A stretch of DNA of 64,000 nucleotides from Allobrachymonas chironomi DSM 19884 (GTDB lineage: Bacteria; Pseudomonadota; Gammaproteobacteria; Burkholderiales; Burkholderiaceae_C), in assembly GCF_000374625.1 (NCBI RefSeq), contig NZ_KB894766.1, positions 124,001 to 188,000 of the forward strand, in the 5' to 3' direction. The translations under genes and the position numbers were made by a program. Every line of letters begins with the position of its first letter. Within the stretch, counting starts at the first letter, position 1. Below are positions 50,494-59,845 of the stretch, piece after piece. Under the pieces are notes generated by a model. The model searched no databases, had not been told where the DNA came from, and worked only from the letters and a program-made list of their open reading frames with translations.

Positions 50494-51149
50494 GAGATTT
50501 CCTCTTCTCCGAGCAGGTATCGGTCCAGGGCGTCGCACACCACATGGGTGGCGAGCAGGCATTGTTCCAGCAGGCGCAGGCCGCGCGGCTGGGCGAGCAG
50601 GATGTCCACATCGAGTTCGGACAGCAGGGGCATGGCGCTGTCGCCGCCATGCAACCAGAGCACCGGGATGTCACGCGATTGCGCCACGGCCAGGGCCTGC
50701 TGGGCAAAGGGCTGGGCATCATCGGCACTGCACAGCCAGAGCACATCGTCGGGCTGGCCGAGCTGCTGCAGTTGCTGCACGATGGCCTGGGCGACGCCCT
50801 GCTGCTGCTGTTCGAGCAGGTCGGGCGGCAGGGCTTGCGCGGTGCCGGCCGGGTGCAGCAGCGGCCAGCCGGCATCGTGATGCAGCACCAGCGCGGGCAA
50901 CGGCGGCCGTTCGCGTTCCAGTACGCCACTCAGGCGCGAGCCGGTATAGGCCGGCCAGAACGCGGTGTCACCCGCCCCGCACAGCAGGATGCGGCCACCG
51001 CGCGCCACGGTATCGGCCAGCAACTGCGCCGCGAGATCCAGCTGGTAGCCGTTTTCGCGCGCGGTCTGCATGCAGGCCTCGGCATGCTCGGCAAATTGCC
51101 GCAGCATGGCTTCCTGCCGGGGGTCGTGGGGGGAATCCTGGATAGGCAT
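50490..51149 (-). CDS. SIS-domain phosphosugar-binding protein (DiaA/GmhA-like)
   Basis: 219 residues. The fold is a sugar-isomerase (SIS) domain: GGRILLCGAGDTAFWPAYTG corresponds to the GxGxS region, though the serine is replaced here by Asp-Thr. Homologues in this neighbourhood are called DiaA, a DnaA-binding initiator regulator, or phosphoheptose isomerase GmhA. Gene order (yraN, SIS, BON) favours DiaA. The N-terminal half matches DiaA (FAEHAEACMQTA) only loosely, so function is open. Confidence 0.75.
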   Translation of the reverse strand: MPIQDSPHDPRQEAMLRQFAEHAEACMQTARENGYQLDLAAQLLADTVARGGRILLCGAGDTAFWPAYTGSRLSGVLERERPPLPALVLHHDAGWPLLHPAGTAQALPPDLLEQQQQGVAQAIVQQLQQLGQPDDVLWLCSADDAQPFAQQALAVAQSRDIPVLWLHGGDSAMPLLSELDVDILLAQPRGLRLLEQCLLATHVVCDALDRYLLGEEEIS

Positions 51150-51197
51150 GGTCTGGATGATACTGCCTCCGCCTGCCCGTCTGGTGCAACCAGACGT

Positions 51198-51587
51198 TCA
51201 TGAGGCATCAAAAGCGGCCTGCAGCCACTGCCAGCTGCCGCCCTGTTCCGGCAGCGGGCCGTCGCAGACCATGGCGTCGAAGCGGCAGGGAGGTTCACGC
51301 CGTTGCTGCATCAGGTAGTGGCGCGCCGCCAGGATGATGCGACGGCGCTTGCCGTGACTGATGCTGGCGGCGGCACCGCCATGGCGGGCATCGGCGCGGT
51401 GACGCACCTCGACAAATACCAGGGTGCCATCGGCTGCCCGCATAATGAGGTCAATCTCACCACCACCCCGGCCCGGCGTGCGGAAATTGCGCTGCAACAG
51501 CACCAGCCCCTGATGCTGCAGCCAGGCGATGGCGCTGTCTTCGGCCTGCTGGCCGCTCTGGCGGGTGGTGGGTGCCGTATTGCTCAT
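51198..51587 (-). CDS. YraN family endonuclease-fold protein
   Basis: 129-residue protein of the UPF0102 family with a restriction-endonuclease-like fold. The core GGGEIDLIMRAADGTLVFVE contains the E-ID-L...FVEV catalytic pattern, followed by VRHR. Physiological role unknown. The ATG at 51587 gives the family length. Only 12 bases separate it from the divergent rsmI start. Confidence 0.9.
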   Translation of the reverse strand: MSNTAPTTRQSGQQAEDSAIAWLQHQGLVLLQRNFRTPGRGGGEIDLIMRAADGTLVFVEVRHRADARHGGAAASISHGKRRRIILAARHYLMQQRREPPCRFDAMVCDGPLPEQGGSWQWLQAAFDAS

Positions 51588-51599
51588 CGAGGAAGATCC

Positions 51600-52559
51600 T
51601 TGTCCGAAATCCTGACTACCGATTTTGCACCAGCGCTGGCTGCCGCAAGCGCTGCCGCCGGCCGCCAGTCCTATCCGCCGGCCACGCTGTATCTGGTGCC
51701 GACGCCGATCGGCAACCTGGCCGACATCACGTTGCGTGCGCTGCATGTGCTGCAACTGGCTGATGTGGTGGGCTGCGAGGATACGCGTCACACGGCGCGG
51801 CTGCTGCGCACTTATGGCGTGGATGCCGGCGCACGCCGGCTGCTGGCGTTGCACCAGCACAATGAGGAAGCGGCGGCACAGCAGGTGCTGGAGCGTCTGC
51901 AACAGGGGCAGCGCGTGGCGTATGTCAGCGATGCCGGTACACCGGGCATCAGCGATCCCGGGGCGCGACTGGTACAGGTGGTGACAGCGGCGGGTTACCG
52001 CGTGATGCCGCTGCCGGGTGCCAGCAGCGTGACCACGGCGCTGAGTGCTTCCGGCGTGATGGGCGGCGGGCAGGCCAATGGCGTGAACGGACTGGCCGAT
52101 GGCTGGATCTTTGCCGGCTTCCTGCCGGTGAAAGGACAGGAGCGCCAGCAGGCCTTGCAGGCGCTGGCGGCGGAATCGCGCGCCGTGGTGCTGCTGGAAG
52201 CACCACACCGGATCGAGGCGCTGGCGCAGGGTCTGACGCTGCTGGAGGAGCGCCCGGTGACGCTGGCGCGCGAACTGAGCAAGCAGTTCGAGACGATCAC
52301 GACGCTGCCGGCGCGGCAGCTGGCCGGCTGGCTGGCCGAGCTGCCCGAGCGCAGCAAGGGCGAGTTTGTCGTGATCGTGCATGCGGCGGCCCCGCAGCCA
52401 GAAGCCGATACCGGTCTGGACGCGGAAAGCGAGCGCGTGCTGCGCCTGCTGCTGGCCGAGTTGCCGACCAAGGGGGCGGTGAAGCTGGCGGCGGAGATTA
52501 CCGGTGCGGCGCGCAATACCCTGTACGAGCGTGCGCTGGCGCTCAAGGCCGGGCACTGA
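51600..52559 (+). CDS. rsmI: 16S rRNA (cytidine(1402)-2'-O)-methyltransferase RsmI
   Basis: Methylates the ribose of C1402 in 16S rRNA. 319 residues from a TTG start at 51600, with GAGGAAG just upstream; no ATG fits before the conserved LYLVPTPIGNLADITLRAL. CEDTRHTARLL, SDAGTPGISDPG and the GASSVTTALSASG loop are diagnostic. Divergent from yraN with a 12-base gap, so the promoters must overlap the neighbouring coding sequences. Confidence 0.93.
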   Translation: MSEILTTDFAPALAAASAAAGRQSYPPATLYLVPTPIGNLADITLRALHVLQLADVVGCEDTRHTARLLRTYGVDAGARRLLALHQHNEEAAAQQVLERLQQGQRVAYVSDAGTPGISDPGARLVQVVTAAGYRVMPLPGASSVTTALSASGVMGGGQANGVNGLADGWIFAGFLPVKGQERQQALQALAAESRAVVLLEAPHRIEALAQGLTLLEERPVTLARELSKQFETITTLPARQLAGWLAELPERSKGEFVVIVHAAAPQPEADTGLDAESERVLRLLLAELPTKGAVKLAAEITGAARNTLYERALALKAGH

Positions 52560-52566
52560 GTCCGGC

Positions 52567-53172
52567 ATGCAGACAGCGCTGCCCACGGCTTTTCATGTCA
52601 CCACGCCGCACGGTGAAATCGGGCTGTGGTGGCTGGCGCTGTCCGCAACCCGGCGCGAGGCACAAGGCATCCAGGTGCGCCAGCAGGCCGCACAGATCCT
52701 GAACCGGCAGTTTCCGGCCAGCAGCCTGGGGCAGATCCACTGGCCACCCGGCGCACAGCATCCACCTGATCTGGCCTATGCCGCGCAAGCCTGGCACGCG
52801 CCAACGTCATCACCGGACCTGTGGCTCTCCTGGTCGTATGTGCCGATGCCGGATGGGCAGCCAGGACAGGCGCTGCTGGCGATCGGGCCCCTGCCGCTGG
52901 GTGTGGCCGTGACGGCCAGCGGACTGCACGACCAGGCCGGTTGGGAGACGGCGCTGGCGCGACATGATGGTCCGTCAGCTGCCCCGCTGCATCCGCATGC
53001 AGCCGCCTTGCGCTGGACCGCCCTGGTCGCTGCCGACAAATGCCGGCATCATGGCCTGCGCCCCTGGTCAACCGAGACACAGCGCGAACGCCAGCGCTGC
53101 AGCACGCAGACTTTGCCGCTGCCCTCTCCTGATCTGGTGGCGACACTGGCCTGGATGGCACCGGGGATCTGA
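52567..53172 (+). CDS. Hypothetical protein, degenerate phosphopantetheinyl-transferase-like
   Basis: 201 residues between rsmI (7-base gap) and radA. I do not recognise it as a known enzyme. Its layout resembles Sfp-type phosphopantetheinyl transferases: an N-terminal QQAAQILNRQF helix, LWLSWSYVP (86-93) where those enzymes have an SHS-type motif, LGVAVTASG (111-119) in place of GVDxE, and WTALVAADKC (150-159) in place of WxxKEAxxK, then a PDLVATLAW end. The magnesium-binding Asp and Glu are missing, so it is probably inactive or diverged. Two tryptophan-rich patches are notable. Speculative family call. Confidence 0.5.
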   Translation: MQTALPTAFHVTTPHGEIGLWWLALSATRREAQGIQVRQQAAQILNRQFPASSLGQIHWPPGAQHPPDLAYAAQAWHAPTSSPDLWLSWSYVPMPDGQPGQALLAIGPLPLGVAVTASGLHDQAGWETALARHDGPSAAPLHPHAAALRWTALVAADKCRHHGLRPWSTETQRERQRCSTQTLPLPSPDLVATLAWMAPGI

Positions 53173-53207
53173 GCGAACCCCGTGGCCGCCACCCCTACAA
53201 TCCCCCC

Positions 53208-54602
53208 ATGGCCTCCCCCAAATCCCAATTCATCTGCAACGCCTGTGGTGCCGCCAGTCCGCGCTGGCTGGGCAAGTGTCCTTCCTGCGGCGCCTGGAAC
53301 AGCCTCGAAGAAGTCATCACCAACCCAACGCAGGGCGTGGTCGGCAAGAACCGGCTCAGCGGCCAGCCGCAGGCGCTGGGCGGCGCCTCCGAAGTGGCCA
53401 CGCTGTCCGATATCCGCGCCCAGTCGGTGGCGCGCACGCCGTCGGGCATGGGCGAACTGGACCGGGTATTGGGCGGCGGCGTGGTGGAAGGCTGCGTGGT
53501 GCTGATTGGCGGCGATCCCGGCATCGGCAAATCCACGCTGTTGCTGCAGGCGCTGGATGCGCTGCAACTGCAGGGCCAGCAGACGCTGTACGTGACCGGC
53601 GAGGAAAGCGCCTCGCAGGTGGCGCTGCGGGCGCAGCGGCTGGGCCTGGACGGCTCGCAGGTGCGCGTGCTGGCCGAGATCCAGCTGGAAAAAATCCTCG
53701 GTACGCTGCAAACGGAACAACCGCAGGTGGCGGTGATCGACTCGATCCAGACCATGTACAGCGATGCGCTCAGCAGCGCCCCCGGCAGCGTGGCGCAGGT
53801 GCGAGAATGCGCTGCACACCTGACGCGCTTTGCCAAGGCCAACGGCACCTCGGTGATTCTGGTTGGCCACGTGACCAAGGATGGCCAGCTGGCCGGGCCG
53901 CGCGTGCTGGAACATATCGTCGATACCGTGCTGTATTTCGAGGGCGATACACACAGTGCCTACCGCATGATCCGCGCCATCAAGAACCGTTTTGGTGCCG
54001 TCAACGAGATCGGCGTGTTCGGCATGACCGACAAGGGCCTGAAAGGCGTGAGCAACCCGAGTGCGATCTTTCTGAGCACGCATGGCGATCCGGTACCGGG
54101 CAGCTGCGTGCTGGTGACCCTGGAAGGCAGCCGCCCGCTGCTGGTGGAAGTGCAGGCGCTGGTGGACGGCGGCGGCCCCTCGCCGCGCCGGCTCAGTGTC
54201 GGTCTGGAGCGCGACCGGCTGGCCATGCTGCTGGCGGTGCTGCATCGCCATGGCGGCGTGGCCACCGGCGATCAGGACGTCTTCGTGAACGCGGTAGGCG
54301 GCGTGCGCATCAGCGAACCGGCCGCCGACCTGGCGGTGCTGATGGCGATCACCAGCAGCCTGCGCGGCAAGCCGCTGCCCAAGGGCTTTCTGGCCTTTGG
54401 CGAAGTCGGCCTGGCCGGCGAGATCCGGCCGGCACCGCGTGGCCAGGAGCGCCTGAAGGAAGCGGCCAAGCTGGGTTTCAGCGTCGCCATCGTGCCCAAG
54501 GCCAACGCCCCGAAAAAGCCCGGCAAGGAGCTGGACGGACTGACGATCTACCCGGTGGAACGGGTGGAGCAGGCCATGGAACTGGTGCGCACACTGGATT
54601 AA
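53208..54602 (+). CDS. radA: DNA repair protein RadA
   Basis: RecA-like helicase aiding recombination branch migration, 464 residues. Zinc finger Cys10, Cys13, Cys24, Cys27 (CNACG...CPSCG), Walker A GGDPGIGKST near residue 102, the RadA-specific KNRFG motif, and a C-terminal Lon-like domain (VGGVRISEPAADLAVLMAI). Separated from the upstream gene by 35 bases. Confidence 0.98.
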   Translation: MASPKSQFICNACGAASPRWLGKCPSCGAWNSLEEVITNPTQGVVGKNRLSGQPQALGGASEVATLSDIRAQSVARTPSGMGELDRVLGGGVVEGCVVLIGGDPGIGKSTLLLQALDALQLQGQQTLYVTGEESASQVALRAQRLGLDGSQVRVLAEIQLEKILGTLQTEQPQVAVIDSIQTMYSDALSSAPGSVAQVRECAAHLTRFAKANGTSVILVGHVTKDGQLAGPRVLEHIVDTVLYFEGDTHSAYRMIRAIKNRFGAVNEIGVFGMTDKGLKGVSNPSAIFLSTHGDPVPGSCVLVTLEGSRPLLVEVQALVDGGGPSPRRLSVGLERDRLAMLLAVLHRHGGVATGDQDVFVNAVGGVRISEPAADLAVLMAITSSLRGKPLPKGFLAFGEVGLAGEIRPAPRGQERLKEAAKLGFSVAIVPKANAPKKPGKELDGLTIYPVERVEQAMELVRTLD

Positions 54603-54641
54603 TGCAACATCTTGCTGCCATCTGCTGTCAAAAGACGCAAT

Positions 54642-54700
54642 TTGTCGGTATTTTGTGACATGTTAGAATAGCTGCCACACGCCGGCATCCCGCATGCCGG
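54642..54700 (+). promoter_or_regulatory. proVWX promoter and leader hairpin
   Basis: TTGTCG (54642-54647) and TAGAAT (54664-54669) with a 16-base spacer make a credible sigma-70 promoter. A 7-bp stem CCGGCAT/ATGCCGG (54682-54688, 54694-54700) follows shortly. The 323-base gap 54603-54925 between radA and proV has no other feature I can name; a leader of about 250 bases could hold osmotic control. Confidence 0.6.
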
Positions 54701-54925
54701 TGTCCGCCCGTCGCCGGAGCTGCCCGCCAGCCTTCCTGCGCGTCGGGCACCACGGGAATCACCACGCATTCCACACTCGCACGGGGTCCGTCATCCAGGC
54801 GATGCCGGCACCCCACCCCCATCACAGGCAGTCGGCATCACCGGCCTGTTGTTGGCGTGTCCCCGGGCTCGTCATTCACGCAACAGCGTCACCCCGTCGT
54901 CTGTCCCCGCAAAGAGGACGCGCGC

Positions 54926-56194
54926 ATGGCAAAAAGCATTTCCATCGAACACCTGTTCAAGGTCTTTGGCAAGGAGCCCGAGCAGGCGCTTGCGCTGGCC
55001 CGGCAGGGCCTGAGCAAGCAGGACATCGTGGCGCAAACCGGCGCCTCGATTGGCGTATTCGATGCCAGTTTCACCATTGAGGCCGGCGAGATCTTCGTCA
55101 TCATGGGCCTGTCCGGCTCCGGCAAATCCACCCTGGTGCGCATGCTGAACCGGCTGATCGAACCGACCGCCGGCCGCATCCTGGTCGATGGCGAAGACAT
55201 CAACCAGTACAACGAGCAGCAACTCCGCGGCTTCCGGCGCAAGGACATCAGCATGGTGTTCCAGTCCTTCGCCCTGCTGCCGCACCTGACGGTACTGGAC
55301 AACACCGCCTTTGGCCTGGAACTGGCCGGCGTGGACAAGCAGGTCCGGCTGCGTCAGGCGCGCGAGGCGCTGGCCCAGGTCGGGCTGGAAGTCTGGGCCG
55401 ACAGCTACCCGGACGAACTCTCGGGCGGCATGCAGCAGCGCGTGGGTCTGGCGCGGGCACTGGCCGCCGATCCGGCCATCCTGCTGATGGACGAGGCGTT
55501 TTCGGCGCTGGACCCGATCATCCGCACCGAAATGCAGGACGAGCTGCTGCGACTGCAGCAGGACAAGCGCCGCACCATCGTCTTCATCTCGCACGATCTG
55601 GACGAAGCCATGCGCATTGGCGACCACATCGCCATCATGAAGGATGGCCAGGTGATGCAGGTGGGCACGCCCGAAGAAATCCTGCTGAATCCGGCTGACG
55701 ATTACGTGCGCAGCTTCATCAGCGGCGTCGACACCTCGGCCGTATTCAAGGCGGGCGATATTGCCCGCCGCATGCCGGTGGAGGTGGCCGTCAGCCAGGA
55801 GCGCGGCTGCCGTCCTGCCCTGCAGCGCCTGGAAGACCACGACCACCAGTGGGCCTATGTGGTCGATACCCGGCACCGCTTTCTCGGTGCCGTATCGGCC
55901 GATTCGATCCGCGCCGCACTGCGCGGCCACCACGGACCGCTCGGCCTGCAGCACGCCTACCTGCCTGATGTCAAAGCCGTGGACAGCAGCCATCCGATCA
56001 AGGAGCTGTACAGCAAGGTGCTGGCCAGCCCCTGCCCGCTGCCGGTGGTGGATGAACAGAACCGCTACCAGGGCAGCATCAGCAAGAACACCCTGCTGCG
56101 CTTTCTCGATCCCGATACCGACATCCATGGCAACCCCCTGCCAGAAACCGCTGACGCCGACCTGCCCGAAGACACGGCATCGGCCCAGCCCTGA
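54926..56194 (+). CDS. proV: Glycine betaine/proline ABC transporter ATPase ProV
   Basis: ATPase of the osmoprotectant importer, 422 residues. Walker [11 protein letters not shown]-loop [17 protein letters not shown], signature [15 protein letters not shown] and Walker [13 protein letters not shown]. Two C-terminal CBS domains (about 285-400) act as the ionic-strength or osmotic sensor in related OpuA systems. The ATG at 54926 follows an AGAGGA ribosome site. First gene of proVWX. Confidence 0.96.
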   Translation: MAKSISIEHLFKVFGKEPEQALALARQGLSKQDIVAQTGASIGVFDASFTIEAGEIFVIMGLSGSGKSTLVRMLNRLIEPTAGRILVDGEDINQYNEQQLRGFRRKDISMVFQSFALLPHLTVLDNTAFGLELAGVDKQVRLRQAREALAQVGLEVWADSYPDELSGGMQQRVGLARALAADPAILLMDEAFSALDPIIRTEMQDELLRLQQDKRRTIVFISHDLDEAMRIGDHIAIMKDGQVMQVGTPEEILLNPADDYVRSFISGVDTSAVFKAGDIARRMPVEVAVSQERGCRPALQRLEDHDHQWAYVVDTRHRFLGAVSADSIRAALRGHHGPLGLQHAYLPDVKAVDSSHPIKELYSKVLASPCPLPVVDEQNRYQGSISKNTLLRFLDPDTDIHGNPLPETADADLPEDTASAQP

Positions 56195-56208
56195 AGGAGC
56201 CCCTGCAC

Positions 56209-57474
56209 ATGAGCAGTACCAGCCAAGACCCCTGGAACCAGGCCGATACGGCCACCCCGGTCGATACCGGCAATCCGTACGAAGCCGTCTTTGCCAATAC
56301 CAATGACAACTGGATCAACGGCCCCGATGCCGTGATCACCAACGAGGCGCTGGAAGCCGAAACCGGCACCAGCGATTTTGTCGACCCGTACACGATCACC
56401 GCACCGGACAGCAGCGACAACTGGATCAACGGTCCCGACGCCGTGCAGGAAAACGAGGCCCTCGACGGCCTCGCCACCGGCACAGCCGAACTGGCACAGG
56501 CTCCCGCCGGTGAAGACGGTTTTTCGATCGGCCAGCTGCTTGACGGCAGCCTGCCGGTGCAGGACTGGATCAACCAGGGCCTGGACTGGTTCGTCGGGCG
56601 TTTCCGCCCGTTGTTCCAAACCCTGCGTGAACCGGTGGATGCGATTCTGGGCGGCGTGGAAGCAGCGCTGCAGTTCCCGCCGGCCTGGGCCATGATCGTG
56701 CTGCTGGCGCTGCTGGCCTGGCAACTGGCCGGCGCACGCCTGGCCATCGGCGCACTGGTCTCGCTGTTCGTGATCGCCATGCTCGGCATCTGGTCCGAAG
56801 CCATGGTGACGCTGTCACTGGTGCTGACCTCGCTGTTCTTCTGCATCGTGCTGGGACTGCCGCTGGGCATCTGGCTGGCCAACAGCGACCGCGCCGAGCG
56901 CATCATCCGGCCGATCCTGGACGCCATGCAGACCACGCCCGCCTTCGTCTACCTGGTGCCGGTGGTGATGCTGTTCGGCATCGGCAACGTGCCCGGCGTG
57001 ATCGTCACCATCATCTTTGCGCTGGCCCCGCTGGTGCGCCTGACCTCGCTCGGCATCCGCCAGGTGCGCCCTGACCTGATCGAAGCGGCACGCGCCTACG
57101 GTGCCTCGCCCTGGCAGATGCTGACCAAGGTGCAGATGCCGTTGGCCATGCCCTCCATCATGGCCGGCATCAACCAGTCGCTGATGCTCAGCCTGTCGAT
57201 GGTGGTGATCGCTTCCATGATCGCCGTGGGCGGTCTGGGCCTGATGGTACTGCGTGGCATTGGCCGCCTGGACATGGGCCTGGCCACCGTGGGCGGCATC
57301 GGCATCGTGATTCTGGCGATTCTGCTGGACCGCGTGACCCAGGCCATGGGCCGGCACGATCGCCGCAGCCTGCGCTGGCACCAGCGCGGCCCGATCGGCC
57401 TGGCCGCACGCCTGCTGCAGCGCCAGCCGGCCCACCCTGCTACTCCCGCCACATCGGCCACGGCACAAGCCTGA
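56209..57474 (+). CDS. proW: Glycine betaine/proline ABC transporter permease ProW with repeated N-terminal motif
   Basis: Permease of the importer, 421 residues. The membrane core (about 160-400) has the EAA loop [20 protein letters not shown] and [12 protein letters not shown]. Like E. coli ProW it has a long hydrophilic N-terminus, but here it contains a near-perfect duplication: [16 protein letters not shown] at residues 33-48 and 70-85. The C-terminus is Pro/Ala/Thr-rich. Fourteen bases after proV. Confidence 0.95.
   Translation: MSSTSQDPWNQADTATPVDTGNPYEAVFANTNDNWINGPDAVITNEALEAETGTSDFVDPYTITAPDSSDNWINGPDAVQENEALDGLATGTAELAQAPAGEDGFSIGQLLDGSLPVQDWINQGLDWFVGRFRPLFQTLREPVDAILGGVEAALQFPPAWAMIVLLALLAWQLAGARLAIGALVSLFVIAMLGIWSEAMVTLSLVLTSLFFCIVLGLPLGIWLANSDRAERIIRPILDAMQTTPAFVYLVPVVMLFGIGNVPGVIVTIIFALAPLVRLTSLGIRQVRPDLIEAARAYGASPWQMLTKVQMPLAMPSIMAGINQSLMLSLSMVVIASMIAVGGLGLMVLRGIGRLDMGLATVGGIGIVILAILLDRVTQAMGRHDRRSLRWHQRGPIGLAARLLQRQPAHPATPATSATAQA
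56305..56463 (+). repeat. Tandem 48-base coding repeat in proW
   Basis: Bases 56305-56352 and 56416-56463 encode the same 16-residue motif with a few silent and conservative changes; the start-to-start distance is 111 bases. A duplication inside the acidic N-terminal extension. Confidence 0.85.
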
Positions 57475-57505
57475 CTCCCGACACACCCCAGAACAAGGAC
57501 ACCCC

Positions 57506-58525
57506 ATGACGATTTCCCTGCGCTCCATCCGCACCCTCGCCCGCAGCCTGCTGCTCGCCGGCCTGCTCTCCGCTACCGCCCTGACTGCCCACGCCGATGC
57601 CGCCCAGCCCGGCAAGGGCGTCAAGGTCTACCCGCTGCAAAGCAATATCGCCGAAGAGACTTTCCAGGCCTTGCTGGTGGTCAAGGCGCTCGAAAAACTC
57701 GGCTACGACGTGCAGCCGATCCGCGAGGTCGAATACACCGCCGCCCACCTGGCCATTGCCAATGGCGACGCCACCTTCCTCGCCTCGCACTGGGATCGCC
57801 TGCACGAAAGCTTCTACCAGAACTCCGGTGGCGATGCCAAGCTGTGGCGCGAGGGCATCTACTCGCCCGGCGCGCTGCAAGGCTACCTGATCGACAAGAA
57901 GACCGCCGATGCCCACCAGATCACGCATATCGGCCAGCTGAAGGATCCGGCCATTGCCAAACTGTTCGATACCGATGGCGACGGCAAGGCCAACCTGACC
58001 GGCTGCAACCCCGGCTGGGGCTGCGAAAAGGCGATCGAATCCCATCTGGACAAGTTCCAGTTGCGCGGCAGCATCCAGCATGTGCAGGGCAACTACTCGG
58101 CGCTGATTGCCGATACCATCACGCGCTACCAGCAGGGACAGCCGGTGTTCTATTACACCTGGACGCCCTACTGGGTCAGCAACGTGATGAAGCCCGGCAA
58201 GGATGTGGTCTGGCTGGAAGTTCCCAGGGTCAAGCCGGCCAAAGGCGAGGAAAGCACTGCCCTGCCTAATGGCAAGGACTACGGCTTCATCGTCAACAAC
58301 CAGCACATCATGGCCAACCGCGCCTTTATCGAGGCCAACCCGGCCGCCGCCAGACTGTTCAGCGTGATGAAGCTGCCGGTGGCCAACATCAACACGCAGA
58401 ACATGGCGATGTTCAACGGCGCCAACAAGCGCAGCGATATCGAGAAGCACGCCAACGGCTGGATCAAGGCGCACCAGCGCCTGTTCGACAGCTGGCTGGA
58501 CCAGGCGCGCGCTGCCGCCCGCTAA
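57506..58525 (+). CDS. proX: Glycine betaine/proline-binding periplasmic protein ProX
   Basis: Substrate-binding protein of the ProVWX importer, 339 residues. A signal peptide (about 1-31, ending AHA) precedes KGVKVYPLQSNIAEETFQAL. The disulfide region TGCNPGWGCEKAI and QPVFYYTWTPYWVSN (aromatic betaine-binding residues) match E. coli ProX closely. Last gene of the operon. Confidence 0.96.
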   Translation: MTISLRSIRTLARSLLLAGLLSATALTAHADAAQPGKGVKVYPLQSNIAEETFQALLVVKALEKLGYDVQPIREVEYTAAHLAIANGDATFLASHWDRLHESFYQNSGGDAKLWREGIYSPGALQGYLIDKKTADAHQITHIGQLKDPAIAKLFDTDGDGKANLTGCNPGWGCEKAIESHLDKFQLRGSIQHVQGNYSALIADTITRYQQGQPVFYYTWTPYWVSNVMKPGKDVVWLEVPRVKPAKGEESTALPNGKDYGFIVNNQHIMANRAFIEANPAAARLFSVMKLPVANINTQNMAMFNGANKRSDIEKHANGWIKAHQRLFDSWLDQARAAAR

Positions 58526-58538
58526 GCCGTACCGGCGT

Positions 58539-58566
58539 GCCCCCGCCGTCGCTGGCTGGCGGGGGC
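58539..58566 (+). terminator. Hairpin after proX
   Basis: GCCCCCGCC (58539-58547) pairs perfectly with GGCGGGGGC (58558-58566). No T-run follows, so the strength is uncertain. Confidence 0.6.
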
Positions 58567-58668
58567 TGCAACAGGCGTCAATTAGGCGTAAACTTGTCAG
58601 TTGCATTTGTTTATTTTTCGAGAACGGCAGCATGGCCTGCCGGCAACTGACAAGAAAAGGAATCACCC

Positions 58669-59604
58669 ATGAGCGCACCTATTGCCCTGTCCGACCGCGA
58701 CGGCAAGATCTGGCTGGACGGCCAGCTGGTGGACTGGCGTGACGCCAAGGTGCACGTGCTCACCCATAGCCTGCACTACGGCTGCGCCGCATTCGAAGGC
58801 GTCCGCGCCTACCAGACCGACAAGGGCACCGCCGTGTTCCGTCTGGAAGACCATACCAAGCGCCTGTTCAACAGCGCCAAGATCCTGCGCATCCCGATGC
58901 CGATGTCGCAGGAAGAAGTGAATGATGCGCACAAGGCCGTGCTGCGCGAAAACCAGCTGGAAAGCGCCTACATCCGTCCGCTGGTGTGGCTGGGCTCCGA
59001 GAAACTGGGCGTTTCGCCCAAGGGCAACACGACCCACGTGATGATCGCCGCCTGGAACTGGGGCGCCTACCTGGGCGAAGAAGGCATGGCCGTGGGCATC
59101 CGCATCAAGACCAGCAGCTTCACGCGTCACCATGTGAACATCACCATGACGCAGGCCAAGACGGCCAGCAACTACACCAACTCGATCCTGGCCAACATGG
59201 AAGCCACCGACGACGGCTACGACGAAGCCCTGCTGCTGGACAGCGCCGGTTTTGTCAGCGAAGGCTCGGGCGAAAACGTGTTCATCGTCAAGGAGGGCGT
59301 GGTCTACACCCCTGACCTGTCCGCCGGCGCCCTCAACGGCATTACGCGCAACACCATTTTCCACATCTGCCAGGATCTGGGCATCGAGGTGGTGCAGAAG
59401 CGCATCACGCGTGACGAATGCTATATTGCCGACGAAATGTTCTTTACCGGCACCGCCGCCGAAGTCACGCCGATCCGTGAAATGGACCGCGTGCAGATCG
59501 GCATCGGCCGCCGCGGCCCGATCACCGAAAAGATCCAGAGCGCCTTCTTCGATATCGTGAACGGTCGCAATCCCAAGTACGCACACTGGCTGGCGCTGGT
59601 GTAA
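58669..59604 (+). CDS. ilvE: Branched-chain amino-acid aminotransferase IlvE
   Basis: PLP class IV aminotransferase for Leu, Ile and Val, 311 residues. The Schiff-base lysine is Lys164 in TQAKTASNYTNS; FVSEGSGENVFIVK binds the cofactor phosphate. An AAAGGAATCACC ribosome site precedes the ATG. Followed after 21 bases by a small zinc-binding protein gene. Confidence 0.96.
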   Translation: MSAPIALSDRDGKIWLDGQLVDWRDAKVHVLTHSLHYGCAAFEGVRAYQTDKGTAVFRLEDHTKRLFNSAKILRIPMPMSQEEVNDAHKAVLRENQLESAYIRPLVWLGSEKLGVSPKGNTTHVMIAAWNWGAYLGEEGMAVGIRIKTSSFTRHHVNITMTQAKTASNYTNSILANMEATDDGYDEALLLDSAGFVSEGSGENVFIVKEGVVYTPDLSAGALNGITRNTIFHICQDLGIEVVQKRITRDECYIADEMFFTGTAAEVTPIREMDRVQIGIGRRGPITEKIQSAFFDIVNGRNPKYAHWLALV

Positions 59605-59625
59605 CCCCCTGCACGGAGATACCCC

Positions 59626-59829
59626 ATGAGCAAAGCTGTAGAAATCAAGGCCAGCGACCTGAACCAGGCCGGCGAAGTGTTCTGCCCCAGCCCGCTGGCC
59701 GGCATGGAGCTGTGGAACAGCCATCCGCGCGTGTACATCAATGTGTCGAAGCATGGCGAGGGCAAGTGCCCGTATTGCGGGACGGTGTACAAGCTGAAGG
59801 AAGGTGAAGTTGTCGCGCACGGGCATTGA
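59626..59829 (+). CDS. zf-CHCC family zinc-binding protein
   Basis: 67 residues. The Cys/His set is EVFCPSP, NSHPRVYI and GKCPYCGTVYKL, the CHCC zinc-finger pattern of the family related to NDUFS6 of complex I. Such genes often sit beside ilvE in betaproteobacteria. Function unknown. A CGGAGATACC ribosome site precedes it. Confidence 0.9.
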   Translation: MSKAVEIKASDLNQAGEVFCPSPLAGMELWNSHPRVYINVSKHGEGKCPYCGTVYKLKEGEVVAHGH

Positions 59830-59845
59830 GGCCTGACAGGCTTTC

